From contig JAAFIG010000027.1 in assembly GCA_013298595.1 (NCBI GenBank), positions 1 through 64,000 of the forward strand: a stretch of DNA of 64,000 bases, given 5' to 3'. The notes under the pieces are model-generated. The model had not been told where the DNA came from and did no database searches. It worked only from the letters and a program-made list of their open reading frames with translations. This DNA is from Deinococcales bacterium. GTDB taxonomy: Bacteria > Deinococcota > Deinococci > Deinococcales > JAAFIG01. Below, piece by piece: positions 20,338-30,746 of this stretch. Within the stretch, counting starts at the first letter, position 1. Each line of letters starts with the position of its first letter. The position numbers and the translations under genes are program-made.

Positions 20338-21116
20338 CTAAATAATACAAATATAATGGCTAACCACACGCATTGCACCAGTAAAACTCGAGCAATTTCA
20401 GACCAAGGTAATCTGCCAATCAGAATCTGAGCAGGGTAATACACGATATACGGAAAAGGCAGAAACTCGAGGATGGGTCGCAACCAAGCTGGGTAAAAAT
20501 CCAGTGGTGCAAAACTGCCTGATAGCATGATAGATAAGACAAAGTACAACTCGTCTAGCGCAGTAGCATTCTCGAGCCAAAAGCAGAGTAAACCAATGCA
20601 GTACGCAATCAGAAAGCGAATTGCGAAAGCTAAAATAATGGCGAGTATATACACCAGTAAATGCCCAGCACTTGCTACTAAACGCGTGCCAGGAATCAGC
20701 AGTGTTCCCAGTGCCACCACAGCCAGAATAAATGGTCCGCGCACAAAACGCTCGGTGATGTGCTGCATAAAATACTCCCAGAAGGGATTGATTGGACGTA
20801 ATAACTTACTCGAGAAAGTCCCCTGACGAATAGCAAAATCAATTTCCCAAGCCACCCAAGCCACAATCATTTGCCCTGATAACCAAGCTGCCAGAAAATA
20901 AGCAGCAAAATCTGAGGCAGAAAAACCACCCACCGTTCCACCTGCGGCTTGTGCCTGACCAATCCAAACTGCCAACATAATCAGTGGAATGGTGCCAGAT
21001 AACATCCAAATCAGAATTTCAGCTCGGTACACTGTCATATGTGCCAACCAAGCCCCAAATAAGGCTTTAAATTTACGCCAAGTATTCTCGAATGGACTCA
21101 TTGGCTGGCTGTTCAT
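20289..21116 (-). CDS. ABC-2 type transporter permease
   Basis: Multi-TM; operon with ATPase 21113-22099. Confidence 0.8.
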   Translation of the reverse strand: MNSQPMSPFENTWRKFKALFGAWLAHMTVYRAEILIWMLSGTIPLIMLAVWIGQAQAAGGTVGGFSASDFAAYFLAAWLSGQMIVAWVAWEIDFAIRQGTFSSKLLRPINPFWEYFMQHITERFVRGPFILAVVALGTLLIPGTRLVASAGHLLVYILAIILAFAIRFLIAYCIGLLCFWLENATALDELYFVLSIMLSGSFAPLDFYPAWLRPILEFLPFPYIVYYPAQILIGRLPWSEIARVLLVQCVWLAIIFVLFSWLWKAGRRHYGAVGA

Positions 21117-22099
21117 ACGTTGACCTCAGCTCGAGCTTGGGTAAATAATTGTCCAATAATTTCTTCGATGGGTGGGTCTTCGATGGTAATATCTGCCACG
21201 GGCAATTCTGCCAGTAACTTGGCTGCCTTAACAGAAACCTCGGCTCGAGGTACACTAAATTCAACATTTAAGCCCTCGAGTTGCAAAATACTTGCATAAC
21301 GCTCGAGATCTGCTCTGGGCACAAGACGCTCGAGTTGTAATTTCATGATTTTACTCGGACTGGTCGTCTCGAGTAATGCAGCGAGGTCGCCATCAAAAAT
21401 AATTCTGCCTTTATCTACAACAATAATGCGTTTACAGAGCGCGGTCACATCTGCCATATAGTGACTGGTGAGGATGACTGTTGCTGCAAATTTTTGGTTG
21501 TACGCTGCAATAAATTCTCGGATTCGCACCTGCATATTGACATCTAAGCCAATGGTTGGTTCGTCTAAAAATAAGACCTTGGGTTTATGTAGCAAAGCAG
21601 CCGCTAATTCGCATTTCATTCGTTCGCCCAACGATAACTTCCGTACTTGTTTTTTTAAGACATCTTGCAAATCAAGTAAATCCGTAAATTCCTGCATAGT
21701 GGCTTTGTATTCGGCATCAGGGATTTCATAAATTGCCTGATTAACCAAAAAACTATCCAGCGCAGGTAAATCCCAAATCAGTTGTTGTTTTTGACCCATA
21801 ATCAAGGTAATGGTTTTTAAAAAATTGGATTGGCGTTCAAAAGGTACAAACCCAGCCACTCGAGCCTCACCTGCCGAAGGATGCAGCAACCCAGAAAGCA
21901 TTTTCAGCGTCGTGGTTTTACCAGCGCCATTTGCCCCAAGAAACCCAACCATTTCGCCAGTCGCAATCTGAAAACTTACCCCATCTACAGCTTTAACCAC
22001 CCGTATTTGACGCTTGAAAAAACTTTTCAAACTACCAGCCAAACCCGCTTCTTTTTCGGCAACAGTATAATGTTTCTCGAGATTCCGAACTTCAATCAT
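21113..22099 (-). CDS. ABC transporter ATP-binding protein
   Basis: GFLGANGAGKTTTLKMLSGLLHPSAG ... LSLGERMKCELAAALLHKPKVLFLDEPTIGLD. Confidence 0.95.
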   Translation of the reverse strand: MIEVRNLEKHYTVAEKEAGLAGSLKSFFKRQIRVVKAVDGVSFQIATGEMVGFLGANGAGKTTTLKMLSGLLHPSAGEARVAGFVPFERQSNFLKTITLIMGQKQQLIWDLPALDSFLVNQAIYEIPDAEYKATMQEFTDLLDLQDVLKKQVRKLSLGERMKCELAAALLHKPKVLFLDEPTIGLDVNMQVRIREFIAAYNQKFAATVILTSHYMADVTALCKRIIVVDKGRIIFDGDLAALLETTSPSKIMKLQLERLVPRADLERYASILQLEGLNVEFSVPRAEVSVKAAKLLAELPVADITIEDPPIEEIIGQLFTQARAEVNV

Positions 22100-22225
22100 G
22101 ATGCTATCCAGCCTAACACTGCCAGAACTTGCTCACATACTTGATTTAGCTTAATCTGCCAAAAGACATCTTGACATGCGCCAATAGGTTTGATACCCTT
22201 CGCACTCGGGCGACAAAAAGTCCGC

Positions 22226-22302
22226 GCCGCTCTAGCTCAATCCGGTAGAGCACCCGATTTGTAATCGGAAGGTTGTCGGTTCGATTCCGATGGGCGGCTC
22301 CA
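22226..22302 (+). tRNA. tRNA-Thr(UGU), CCA encoded
   Basis: GCCGCTC...GATTTGTAATC...GTCGGTTCGATTCCGAT GGGCGGC T CCA, full cloverleaf. Confidence 0.93.
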
Positions 22303-22342
22303 AAACTCGAGGCACATTAACCTCCTCGAGTCTGTGGTGAGC

Positions 22343-22430
<88 letters not shown>

Positions 22431-22508
22431 GTCCGGAAGTGCAAAATTTTGCACTTCCGGTATTTTGTTTATTGGAACCAATTCGCGTACAATGCCGTAA
22501 GAGAGGGT

Positions 22509-23384
22509 ATGTTGTTGACTGTTGTACCAACCGCTGCGTTAGATGTCACCCGTGCCTTATTTCAAGAGGTACAAGAAAAACTTGTCTGTGAACATATTTC
22601 TATCCTTATTCAAGACCCAAATGTTGTGAGCAAAGAAAAAATGGTTTTATGGTCGCATCATTCCAGCGGGTGGTTTTCGCATTTACGTAGTCACCCAGTA
22701 CCAGAAGGCGTAGGGTTGAGTTGGTTAACCTTACGCGCCAAAACCACTCAAATTTTTAAGAACCCAGCGTCTCACCCAGCCGTATTTGAAACCGAACCAC
22801 AACACGCTCCAATACAAATCCAAGTTTCTGTGCCAATGCTAGGCAAAGAACAACCCCTTGGTGTGTTGCATGTCATGCGAAGCCCAAGCCAACCGCTTGG
22901 GCAAAACGAACTACATTGGCTCGAGCAACGCGTCCAAGCCAGTGTGGTTGCCCTCGAGCAAGCCTTTGCCCTCGAGCGCCAATTGCAAAACCAAATTCCC
23001 AGTACCAGCCAGGCGGTGCAACTCAGTCGTTTTGTCACCGCTTTTGCTTTGTACCTTGGCGAACCACGCCCGATAGCCAATGCCATTGCGATGGCTGCCA
23101 AATTATTAACCACCGAAACACCAACCCAAAACCTCTGTTTACCCCTCGAGACTCGAGAAGCCTTAGCCCATCGGCATACCCATTACGATGGTACTGGCAC
23201 ACCAAGTATCCAAGGGAAAAACATTGCTTATTCTGCCCGAATTATCCAAGTGGTCATCACGTATTTAGATAGTATTCAACACGGATTAAGCCCTGCTGAA
23301 AGTATGGCAGCCTTAAAACATCAGGCAGGTTGGAAACTCGACCCATTACTGGTTGGTGCTTTCGAGCAACACATGCGATCTTAA
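22509..23384 (+). CDS. GAF-like sensor with degenerate HD-GYP-like C-terminus
   Basis: MLLTVVPTAALDVTRALFQEVQ... and AHRHTHYDGTGTP resembling HD-GYP HERxDGxGYP. Confidence 0.6.
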   Translation: MLLTVVPTAALDVTRALFQEVQEKLVCEHISILIQDPNVVSKEKMVLWSHHSSGWFSHLRSHPVPEGVGLSWLTLRAKTTQIFKNPASHPAVFETEPQHAPIQIQVSVPMLGKEQPLGVLHVMRSPSQPLGQNELHWLEQRVQASVVALEQAFALERQLQNQIPSTSQAVQLSRFVTAFALYLGEPRPIANAIAMAAKLLTTETPTQNLCLPLETREALAHRHTHYDGTGTPSIQGKNIAYSARIIQVVITYLDSIQHGLSPAESMAALKHQAGWKLDPLLVGAFEQHMRS

Positions 23385-24409
23385 AAGGTTTTTTCGTGCC
23401 AACGTACAACACTAGCAGCCCAAGTTAAACCCGCACCAAAAGTCACCAAGAGTAAATCTGAACCATCTTTGATGCGCCCATCATCAATGGCTTCGCGCAT
23501 TGCTAAGCCAATACTGGCGGCACTGGTATTCCCAAACCGATCCACATTCGCCACCACTCGTTCTGGGGGTAACTCGAGGTATTCTCTGGCAGCATCTATG
23601 ATACGGTAATTGGCTTGATGGGGAATAAATTGCTCGATTTGATCTAGGGTCATACCAGCTTGTTCAACAGCTTGCTTGGTGGCTGTGTGCATGACTCGCA
23701 CAGCAAATTTAAAAACTTCCCGCCCATTCATCGAAATTTTTTCGGACAACAAACTACCATCGGGTAATTTTGAATTCATACAACGCATGTTCAAATGCTT
23801 AGCACCTTCACCATCTGTGCCAAGCACAAAACTCTTAAAACCATACCCATCGGGCACAACTTCGACAATGCCAGCACAAGCCCCATCGCCAAATAAAACC
23901 AGGGTTGTACGATCAGACCAATCAAGAATTTTGGTTAGAGCCTCGCCACCAATAGCCAGTACTTTCTTACAAATTCCACTGCGGGTATACGCTGCCGCTG
24001 CTGACAAGGCATACAACCAACCAGGACAAGCAGCCAGTAAATCAAAAGCACCAGCCTCGAGTTTAAAATGATTTTGTACCAAAGCGGCTGTTTGTGGAAA
24101 TAATGCATCTGGGGTACTGGTTGCCACAATCACCATATCCACACCAGCCAGCACATTCTCGCCGTAACGTTTAATTAAATCATTAACCGCACCAATGGCA
24201 AGGTCGCTGGTGAATTCATCGGCTCGAGCAAAACGCCGTTCTTTAATACCTGTACGGCTTTGAATCCATTCGTCACTGGTATCAACACCACGTTTAGCTA
24301 AGTCATCGTTGGTGACGATTTCACTAGGAACATAGGCACCAAGAGCAGTTAATCCAACAAAAGTCGAGAAGTTCGAGTTCATGCACATTGAATCATACTC
24401 TAAAAACAA
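23381..24409 (-). CDS. fabH: 3-oxoacyl-ACP synthase III
   Basis: SDEWIQSRTGIKERRFA ... LLAACPGWLYAL ... FIPHQANYRIIDAA ... GNTSAASIGLAM. Confidence 0.95.
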   Translation of the reverse strand: MFLEYDSMCMNSNFSTFVGLTALGAYVPSEIVTNDDLAKRGVDTSDEWIQSRTGIKERRFARADEFTSDLAIGAVNDLIKRYGENVLAGVDMVIVATSTPDALFPQTAALVQNHFKLEAGAFDLLAACPGWLYALSAAAAYTRSGICKKVLAIGGEALTKILDWSDRTTLVLFGDGACAGIVEVVPDGYGFKSFVLGTDGEGAKHLNMRCMNSKLPDGSLLSEKISMNGREVFKFAVRVMHTATKQAVEQAGMTLDQIEQFIPHQANYRIIDAAREYLELPPERVVANVDRFGNTSAASIGLAMREAIDDGRIKDGSDLLLVTFGAGLTWAASVVRWHEKTF

Positions 24410-24430
24410 ATGTGGACTGTACTCGAGCGA

Positions 24431-25228
24431 TTATTTCTTGACTCCAACATGAATTGCTGCCAGTCCAGCTGTTAAAATTCGGTATCGTGGTTCAAAACCC
24501 ACTTCGCGCATCAAAGCTGCTAATGCCTCTGGTTTAGGAAATGCCATCACACTTTCGGGTAAGTACTTATATGCTTCGGGTTTACCCGAAACTACCCCAC
24601 CAATAAAAGGTAAGACATGGCGAAAATACACAGTGTACAACTGCCCTAACAGATTCTCGGGCGGTGGCGGAAACTCGAGAATCACACAACGCCCACCTGG
24701 TTGTAAAACCCGATAGAATTCCTCGAGTCCACGCTTAAAATCTGCAAAATTACGAAAACCAAACGAACAGGAAACCGCATCAAAACGATTATCTGCATAC
24801 GGCAAATTCAGCGCATCACCTTGTTCAAAAGGAATCTCGAGATTCTGTGTTTTGGCTTTGACTCGAGCAATTTCCAGCATTTTAATAGCAAAATCCGAAC
24901 CAATCACCTTAGCAGTTGGTGCAAGTTTTTGAATCGCAATGGCAAAATCACCAGTACCAGTGGCAATATCAAGCACAGCCTTGGGGTTATTCTCAAGCAC
25001 TTCTTTAGCGGCAGCCACTCGCCAGCCCTTGTCCACACCCATCGAAAGCACGCGGTTGAGGACATCGTAACGCTCGGCTATGGCATCAAACATTGCTTGG
25101 ACATCTTTGCCTTTATCTGGGTTTTCGCCAACTTGCGGAGCATTTTTCACGTTATCAACGTAGCAAAATGCTTGCTGTGGATTGTCCCAGAAGCTCAACT
25201 TACAAATAAGAGGTGGTTTGATAACCAA
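24431..25228 (-). CDS. demethylmenaquinone/ubiquinone methyltransferase (UbiE/MenG)
   Basis: VQAMFDAIAERYDVLNRVLSMGVDKGWR ... VLDIATGTGDFAIAI ... SCSFGFRNF. Confidence 0.93.
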   Translation of the reverse strand: MVIKPPLICKLSFWDNPQQAFCYVDNVKNAPQVGENPDKGKDVQAMFDAIAERYDVLNRVLSMGVDKGWRVAAAKEVLENNPKAVLDIATGTGDFAIAIQKLAPTAKVIGSDFAIKMLEIARVKAKTQNLEIPFEQGDALNLPYADNRFDAVSCSFGFRNFADFKRGLEEFYRVLQPGGRCVILEFPPPPENLLGQLYTVYFRHVLPFIGGVVSGKPEAYKYLPESVMAFPKPEALAALMREVGFEPRYRILTAGLAAIHVGVKK

Positions 25229-25248
25229 TTATTTCAGTACACTCAAAC

Positions 25249-26634
25249 ATGCTCGAGTCAAACTTGGTTTCTGAGGCATTACAAATCGCCCGTGCTGGTG
25301 GCGCAGAATTCACCGAACTTTTTGTTGAAGATCGCATCAGACAACGGCTTTCGATGCTAAATGGTAGCATCAAAGAAGCCAGCAGCGGCAATGATTATGG
25401 CGCGGGCATTCGCGCACTGTATGGCACAAAAGTGATTTATGCTTTTACCAACGATGTGACCCGAGAAGGGCTGCAAAGCATTGCTGAAGCTGTGGCTCGA
25501 GCAGGTGGTTTTACTGGCGAAATTGGTATAACCAAGTCCTTAGATTTCCGCATTGCTGCTCCACGCAAATTGTACACCGTGACCCAACACCCACTCGAGA
25601 CTAAACAACTCGAGAAAGTTGCTTTAATGCGCCGAGCCAGTGCATCAGCCCAAATTGGGAAAGTCAAAACAGTGGATGTGTCCTACCTTGATTGGGTGCA
25701 ACACGTGCTGATTGCTAATTCCGATGGACTCTGGGTCGAAGATCAACGTTTTCACTCGAGATTAGGGGTCACAGCCATTACTGAAGATGGAACGCGCCGA
25801 GCCGACGGTTGGCGTTTCCCTGGTGGCAGTATAGGACTCGAGGCATTTACCAATGACATTCCAGAACAAGCAGGTCTTGAAGCAGCTAAAATTGCCAATG
25901 CCATGCTGTACGCCGATTTTGCACCCGCAGGAAAAATGCCAGTGGTGGTTGGACATGGTGGCGGAGGATTCTTATTTCACGAAGCTTGCGGGCATATTCT
26001 CGAGACCACAGCCATCGAAAAAAACGCCAGTGTTTTTGCGGGTAAAATTGGGCAAAAAATCGCTCATGAAAGCGTGACCGCCATAGACGATGGCACAATT
26101 GCTGGCGCACTTGGTACCACCAACATCGATGACGAAGGAATGCCAACTGAACACACCGTTTTAATTGAAAATGGCATTCTCAAAAGTTACATGGTAGATA
26201 AAGTTGGTGCCATGAAAACAGGATATGCCCGCACAGGTTCAGGTCGTCGGCAAGACTATACTTTTGCACCAGCCTCGAGAATGCGAAACACTTTTATTGC
26301 CGCTGGACTTGAGACTCCTGAAAGCCTGATCAAGCAAGTCAAATTTGGTTTATACGCCCGCAGCATTGGCGGAGGCAGCGTTACCCCAGGCACAGGTGAT
26401 TACAATTTTAGTGTCACCGAAGGGTACATTATTCGTAACGGCGAAATTTGCGAGCCAGTCCGTGGTGCATCGCTGGTAGGAAACGGAGCCACCGATTTAC
26501 TCAATATCGCAGGGGTGGCAAACGATTTAATTCGTAGCCCAGGTTTTTGTGGCAGTATTTCAGGCACAATATCGGTTGAAGTTGGGCAACCACACGTGTT
26601 AATCAGTGAAATTACGGTTGGTGGACGAGCCTAG
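25249..26634 (+). CDS. TldD-family metalloprotease, copy 1
   Basis: GGGGFLFHEACGHILETTAIEKNASVFAGKIGQKIA (HExxxH). Confidence 0.93.
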   Translation: MLESNLVSEALQIARAGGAEFTELFVEDRIRQRLSMLNGSIKEASSGNDYGAGIRALYGTKVIYAFTNDVTREGLQSIAEAVARAGGFTGEIGITKSLDFRIAAPRKLYTVTQHPLETKQLEKVALMRRASASAQIGKVKTVDVSYLDWVQHVLIANSDGLWVEDQRFHSRLGVTAITEDGTRRADGWRFPGGSIGLEAFTNDIPEQAGLEAAKIANAMLYADFAPAGKMPVVVGHGGGGFLFHEACGHILETTAIEKNASVFAGKIGQKIAHESVTAIDDGTIAGALGTTNIDDEGMPTEHTVLIENGILKSYMVDKVGAMKTGYARTGSGRRQDYTFAPASRMRNTFIAAGLETPESLIKQVKFGLYARSIGGGSVTPGTGDYNFSVTEGYIIRNGEICEPVRGASLVGNGATDLLNIAGVANDLIRSPGFCGSISGTISVEVGQPHVLISEITVGGRA

Positions 26635-26691
26635 AAACATCAACTTGCATGTCTTTATGGCAGTGTAACCAGAGGCTCGCTACACTACCCT

Positions 26692-28083
26692 ATGCTTGAA
26701 CAAAATATGGTTTCCGAAGTGCTGCAAATCGCTCGAGCGGGCGGCGCTGAATTCACAGATTTATTCGTCGAAGATCGAGTTAATTCTCAATTGCATTTAC
26801 TCAATGGTGCTGTCAAAGATGCCAATGGTGGTAATGATTTTGGCGCTGGTATCCGAGCTTTATATGGCACAAAAGTGATTTACGCTTTTACCAATGATGT
26901 CTCGAGGGATGGCTTAAAAAGCATTGCCGAGGCAGTTGCTCGAGCGGGTGGTTTTGCTGGTGTTGTGGACTCGAGTGGTGCTGGTGGTTTAGATTTTCGT
27001 GTTGCCACACCACGTAAATTGTACAAGGTAGAACAACACCCATTGGAATCACAGCGGCTCGAGAAATTGGCTTTAGCCAAGCGTGCAGCCGCAGCCGCTA
27101 AGGTTGGGCATGTGAAAACCGTGGATGTGCGTTACTTTGATTGGGTACAAAAAGTCTTAATTGCCAATTCTGATGGACTCTGGGTTGAAGATGAACGTGT
27201 TTACTCAAGATTGGCAGTCAATGCCATTGCCGAGGATGGTTCGCATCGGGCTAATGGTGGCTTTAACCCTGGCGCTGGTATGGGACTCGAGTTTTTTGCT
27301 GGTGATGCCCCCGAACAAGCAGGTATCGAAGCTGCGCGGATTGCTAATGCCATGCTGTACGCTGGTTTTTCCCCCAGTGGCACGATTCCTGTGGTGATTG
27401 GTAATGCCTTTGGTGGCGTAATATTCCATGAGGCTTGTGGGCATATTCTCGAGACCACAGCTATCGAAAAAAACGCCAGTGTTTTTGCCGATAAAATTGG
27501 GCAAAAAATTGCTCATGAAAGTTTAAGTGCCGTAGATGATGGCACGATTCCTGGTGCTTGGGGCAGTATCAATGTAGATGATGAAGGTATGGCTTCGGAG
27601 CGCACGGTCTTAATCGAGAATGGCGTGCTGAAAAACTATATGGTAGATAAAGTTGGCGAAATGAAAACAGGGTATGCTCGCACAGGTTCGGGGCGTAAAC
27701 AAGATTACACCTACGCTCCAGCCTCGAGAATGCGGAGTACCTTTATTACCGAAGGTCCTGAAACACCTGAAAGTTTGTTAAAACAAGTCAAATTTGGTTT
27801 GTATGCAAAATCAATGGGTGGTGGTAGTGTCACACCCGGAACAGGTGATTATAATTTCACAGTCAACGAAGGTTACATTGTTCGTGACGGCGAAATTTGT
27901 GAACCTGTCCGGGGCGCTGCACTGGTTGGAAATGGTGCACGGGATTTAATGAATATTGTTGGTGTTGCCGCCGACTTAGCCCAAGGACAAGGCATGTGTG
28001 GTAGCGTTTCAGGCAGCATTCCTACCGATGTTGGACAACCCCATATTCTAATTAGCGAAATCACCGTTGGAGGTCGTGCATGA
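26692..28083 (+). CDS. TldD-family metalloprotease, copy 2
   Basis: Strong tandem similarity to 25249-26634; GGVIFHEACGHILETTAIEKNASVFADKIGQKIA. Confidence 0.93.
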   Translation: MLEQNMVSEVLQIARAGGAEFTDLFVEDRVNSQLHLLNGAVKDANGGNDFGAGIRALYGTKVIYAFTNDVSRDGLKSIAEAVARAGGFAGVVDSSGAGGLDFRVATPRKLYKVEQHPLESQRLEKLALAKRAAAAAKVGHVKTVDVRYFDWVQKVLIANSDGLWVEDERVYSRLAVNAIAEDGSHRANGGFNPGAGMGLEFFAGDAPEQAGIEAARIANAMLYAGFSPSGTIPVVIGNAFGGVIFHEACGHILETTAIEKNASVFADKIGQKIAHESLSAVDDGTIPGAWGSINVDDEGMASERTVLIENGVLKNYMVDKVGEMKTGYARTGSGRKQDYTYAPASRMRSTFITEGPETPESLLKQVKFGLYAKSMGGGSVTPGTGDYNFTVNEGYIVRDGEICEPVRGAALVGNGARDLMNIVGVAADLAQGQGMCGSVSGSIPTDVGQPHILISEITVGGRA

Positions 28084-29435
28084 AACAACTTTCTTTTGCC
28101 CAAGCCAAACAATTTTTGCTCGAGGCAGCCAAGCAAAAAGCTGCCAGTATCGAAGTGTTTGCTTCGCAGAATTCGCGTACCAGTGTGCAAGCTTTCCAAG
28201 GCGAAGTTTCGGAATTTAAGATGTCCAAACGCATGGGTATTGGTGTGCGTGCCTTGGTCAAAGGTGCTTGGGGGTACTCCTACACCGAGAATTTATCTGA
28301 ACCAGCCTTAATGCGTTGCTTAGATAATGCACTCGAGAATGCCCATTTGGTTGCACCAGAACAGTTTGCGGTTTTAGCGGCGCACCCAGAACCACCACAT
28401 ATTGGTGATTTATATGGTGAGGGGTTAAGTGGTGTGACAGTAGACCGCAAGGTAGCTGCTGCTCTCGAGTTAGAACGTGCTGCTCGAGAAGCTGACCCTC
28501 GAGTGGTCAGTGTGGCATACATGTCTTATTCGGATGGTGAATCTGAGGTAGCCATTGCCAATACAGAGGGTTTAGATCGTAGTTACAAAACCAATTCTGC
28601 TTTTCAGTATGTGGCACCGCTGGTACAAGAAAATGGGCAGAGTAAAATGGGTTTTCATGTGCAATTTAGCCGTGAATTTGAAAGCCTTGATCCAACCCAA
28701 ACGGCTATTGAAGCAGTAAGAAAAAGTATACGAAGATTAGCAGCCAAAATGCCTAAAACAGGTAAGTACCCTGTGGTGATTGAAAACCACTGCATGGCAA
28801 TGTTACTAGCAACGTATAGCAATATTTTTAGTGCCAAAATGGTGCAAGAAAATAAAAGCCCATTAGCAGGTAAACTTGGTACAAGTATTGGCTCGAGCTT
28901 AGTACAATTACACGATGATGCCACCCGACCAGCAGGTATGGAATCCCGTCCTTTTGATGATGAAGGCTACCCAAGTCAGCATATTCAACTGATCGAAAAT
29001 GGTGTCTTAAAAACTTTTTTGCATAACACCGAAACCGCTGCTAAAGACGGCTTAAAAAGTACAGGTCACGCCACAAGATTTGGGTACCGAGGTACCATTG
29101 GTATCTACCCTAGTAACTTTTATCTCGAGGCAGGCAAGCAGACCAAAGCCGCACTGCTTGAGGAAATCGGTACGGGTTTACTTCTTACCGAAGTGCACGG
29201 TACACATGCAGGCGTAAATGCCATCACGGGTGAATTTAGCCTGCAAGCCGATGGTTTCTGGGTTGAAGATGGCAATGTTGGTCATGCTTTAGAAAATTTT
29301 ACAGTCGCAGGTAACTTCCTCGAGATGCTGCATAACATCGAAGCCATTGCCGATGACCTCGAGTTTAGCCCAATGGTTGGTGGTACAGGCGCACCCAGTG
29401 TTCGAGTCAAAGAATTAGCCATTGGCGGCACATAA
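28080..29435 (+). CDS. TldE/PmbA-family protein
   Basis: 4-bp overlap with tldD copy 2; GTGLLLTEVHGTHAGVNAITGEFSLQADGFWVEDG. Confidence 0.9.
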   Translation: MKQLSFAQAKQFLLEAAKQKAASIEVFASQNSRTSVQAFQGEVSEFKMSKRMGIGVRALVKGAWGYSYTENLSEPALMRCLDNALENAHLVAPEQFAVLAAHPEPPHIGDLYGEGLSGVTVDRKVAAALELERAAREADPRVVSVAYMSYSDGESEVAIANTEGLDRSYKTNSAFQYVAPLVQENGQSKMGFHVQFSREFESLDPTQTAIEAVRKSIRRLAAKMPKTGKYPVVIENHCMAMLLATYSNIFSAKMVQENKSPLAGKLGTSIGSSLVQLHDDATRPAGMESRPFDDEGYPSQHIQLIENGVLKTFLHNTETAAKDGLKSTGHATRFGYRGTIGIYPSNFYLEAGKQTKAALLEEIGTGLLLTEVHGTHAGVNAITGEFSLQADGFWVEDGNVGHALENFTVAGNFLEMLHNIEAIADDLEFSPMVGGTGAPSVRVKELAIGGT

Positions 29436-29439
29436 AGTT

Positions 29440-30615
29440 TCAGATTTCATCTTGGGGCAAACTTTCGGGTTTGCCCTGCTTTGTTGCAAAATATAACCAA
29501 GTAAAACCAAGTAATGCCATCAAGAAACTGGCACCAAGAATGCCAAGTTTTGCAGTCTCGAGTAAAACAGTGTTGCCTTTAAAAGCAAGGTTGGCAATAA
29601 AAAGTGCCATCGTAAAACCAATACCCCCAAGGATAGCCACACCAAACATCATGCTCCAAGTGACCCCTTTGGGTAATTGAGCCAAGCCAAGACGCACTGC
29701 AACCCACGAAAAAAATGTGATACCAACTGGTTTACCCAGTAACAACCCAAGAAAAACACCAGTGGTAATTTGATTAACTCCACCTGATGATGCCGCCGCA
29801 ATCGGAATACCTGCATTAAACAAAGCAAAAATTGGCATGATCAAAAAATTGACCGGTTTTTTTAACCAAGATTCTAATTGCTCGAGTGGCTGATGGGTTT
29901 CTTTTTGCATTGGAATGCTACTGGCAAGTAAGACCCCTGCGATAGTGGCATGTAAACCACTTTTGTAAACCACATACCACAGCACTAAACCCAGCAATAA
30001 ATACACAGGCAATATTTTCACTCGAGCTACATTTAATCCCCATAAAGCTGCGTAAACAACTGCTACAGCACCAAGCATCAGTGGGTCTAATTTGCTGGTG
30101 TAAAAAATGGCAATGACAATCACTGCGCCCATATCATCCACAACGGCTAAAGCAATCAAAAATATTTTTAAAGCAACTGGTACTCGAGCACCCAGTAACG
30201 ACAAAACACCAACAGCAAAAGCAATATCGGTTGCCATTGGAATACCCCAACCAGCTGCGCCAACACCACCCATATTAAAACCTGCAAAGATTAACGCAGG
30301 AAAAATCATGCCGCCTAAAGCTGCAAAAATTGCTAAGCTAGCACCTCGAGGATTACTCAGTTCGCCAGTGAGAATTTCGCGTTTTAATTCCAGTCCAACC
30401 AACAAGAAAAAAATTGCCATAAAAAAATCATTGACCCAAGCCTCGAGTGGTTTATCAAGGGCTAAAACAGCAATACTTATCGGCAAATTTTTCAGAGCTT
30501 CATAACTGCCTAAGAAAGCAGAATTTGCCCATAACAAAGCAATAATAGCTGCAACAAGCAGCAGTGTGCCTGAAAAAGTTGGGCTGGTGACAAAATTACG
30601 AATGGTATTTCTCAT
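29440..30615 (-). CDS. nhaA: Na+/H+ antiporter NhaA (ORF extends to 30699; likely start at MRNTIRNF)
   Basis: FFLLVGLELKREILTGELSN ... IPMATDIAFAVGVLSLLG; GGAGG RBS just upstream of the ATG. Confidence 0.95.
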   Translation of the reverse strand: MRNTIRNFVTSPTFSGTLLLVAAIIALLWANSAFLGSYEALKNLPISIAVLALDKPLEAWVNDFFMAIFFLLVGLELKREILTGELSNPRGASLAIFAALGGMIFPALIFAGFNMGGVGAAGWGIPMATDIAFAVGVLSLLGARVPVALKIFLIALAVVDDMGAVIVIAIFYTSKLDPLMLGAVAVVYAALWGLNVARVKILPVYLLLGLVLWYVVYKSGLHATIAGVLLASSIPMQKETHQPLEQLESWLKKPVNFLIMPIFALFNAGIPIAAASSGGVNQITTGVFLGLLLGKPVGITFFSWVAVRLGLAQLPKGVTWSMMFGVAILGGIGFTMALFIANLAFKGNTVLLETAKLGILGASFLMALLGFTWLYFATKQGKPESLPQDEI

Positions 30616-30619
30616 AAGT

Positions 30620-30730
30620 ACCTCCGCAGGCATACAAAAACAAAGCCTGTGTTCGACAGACTCCGCCATGCCAGCATCTCGAGGCTGGACTCGCACCATG
30701 TGGTGAGATTAACGCCAGTATAGCAGTAAG
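30620..30730 (-). promoter_or_regulatory. structured nhaA 5' leader, candidate cation riboswitch
   Basis: Minus-strand GGTGCGAGTCCAGCCTCGAGATGCTGGCATGGCGGAGTCTG...ACAGGCTTTG...GCCTGCGGAGGTAC; CAGC/GCTG hairpin; RBS in the 3' stem. Confidence 0.4.
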
Positions 30731-30746
30731 CTCAAGATCAATTCAA

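Noticed and set aside
30620-30699. N-terminal extension of NhaA (MVRVQPRDAGMAESVEHRLCFCMPAEVL)
   Set aside because: Reads through a structured leader; the canonical NhaA start MRNTIRNF has its own GGAGG RBS
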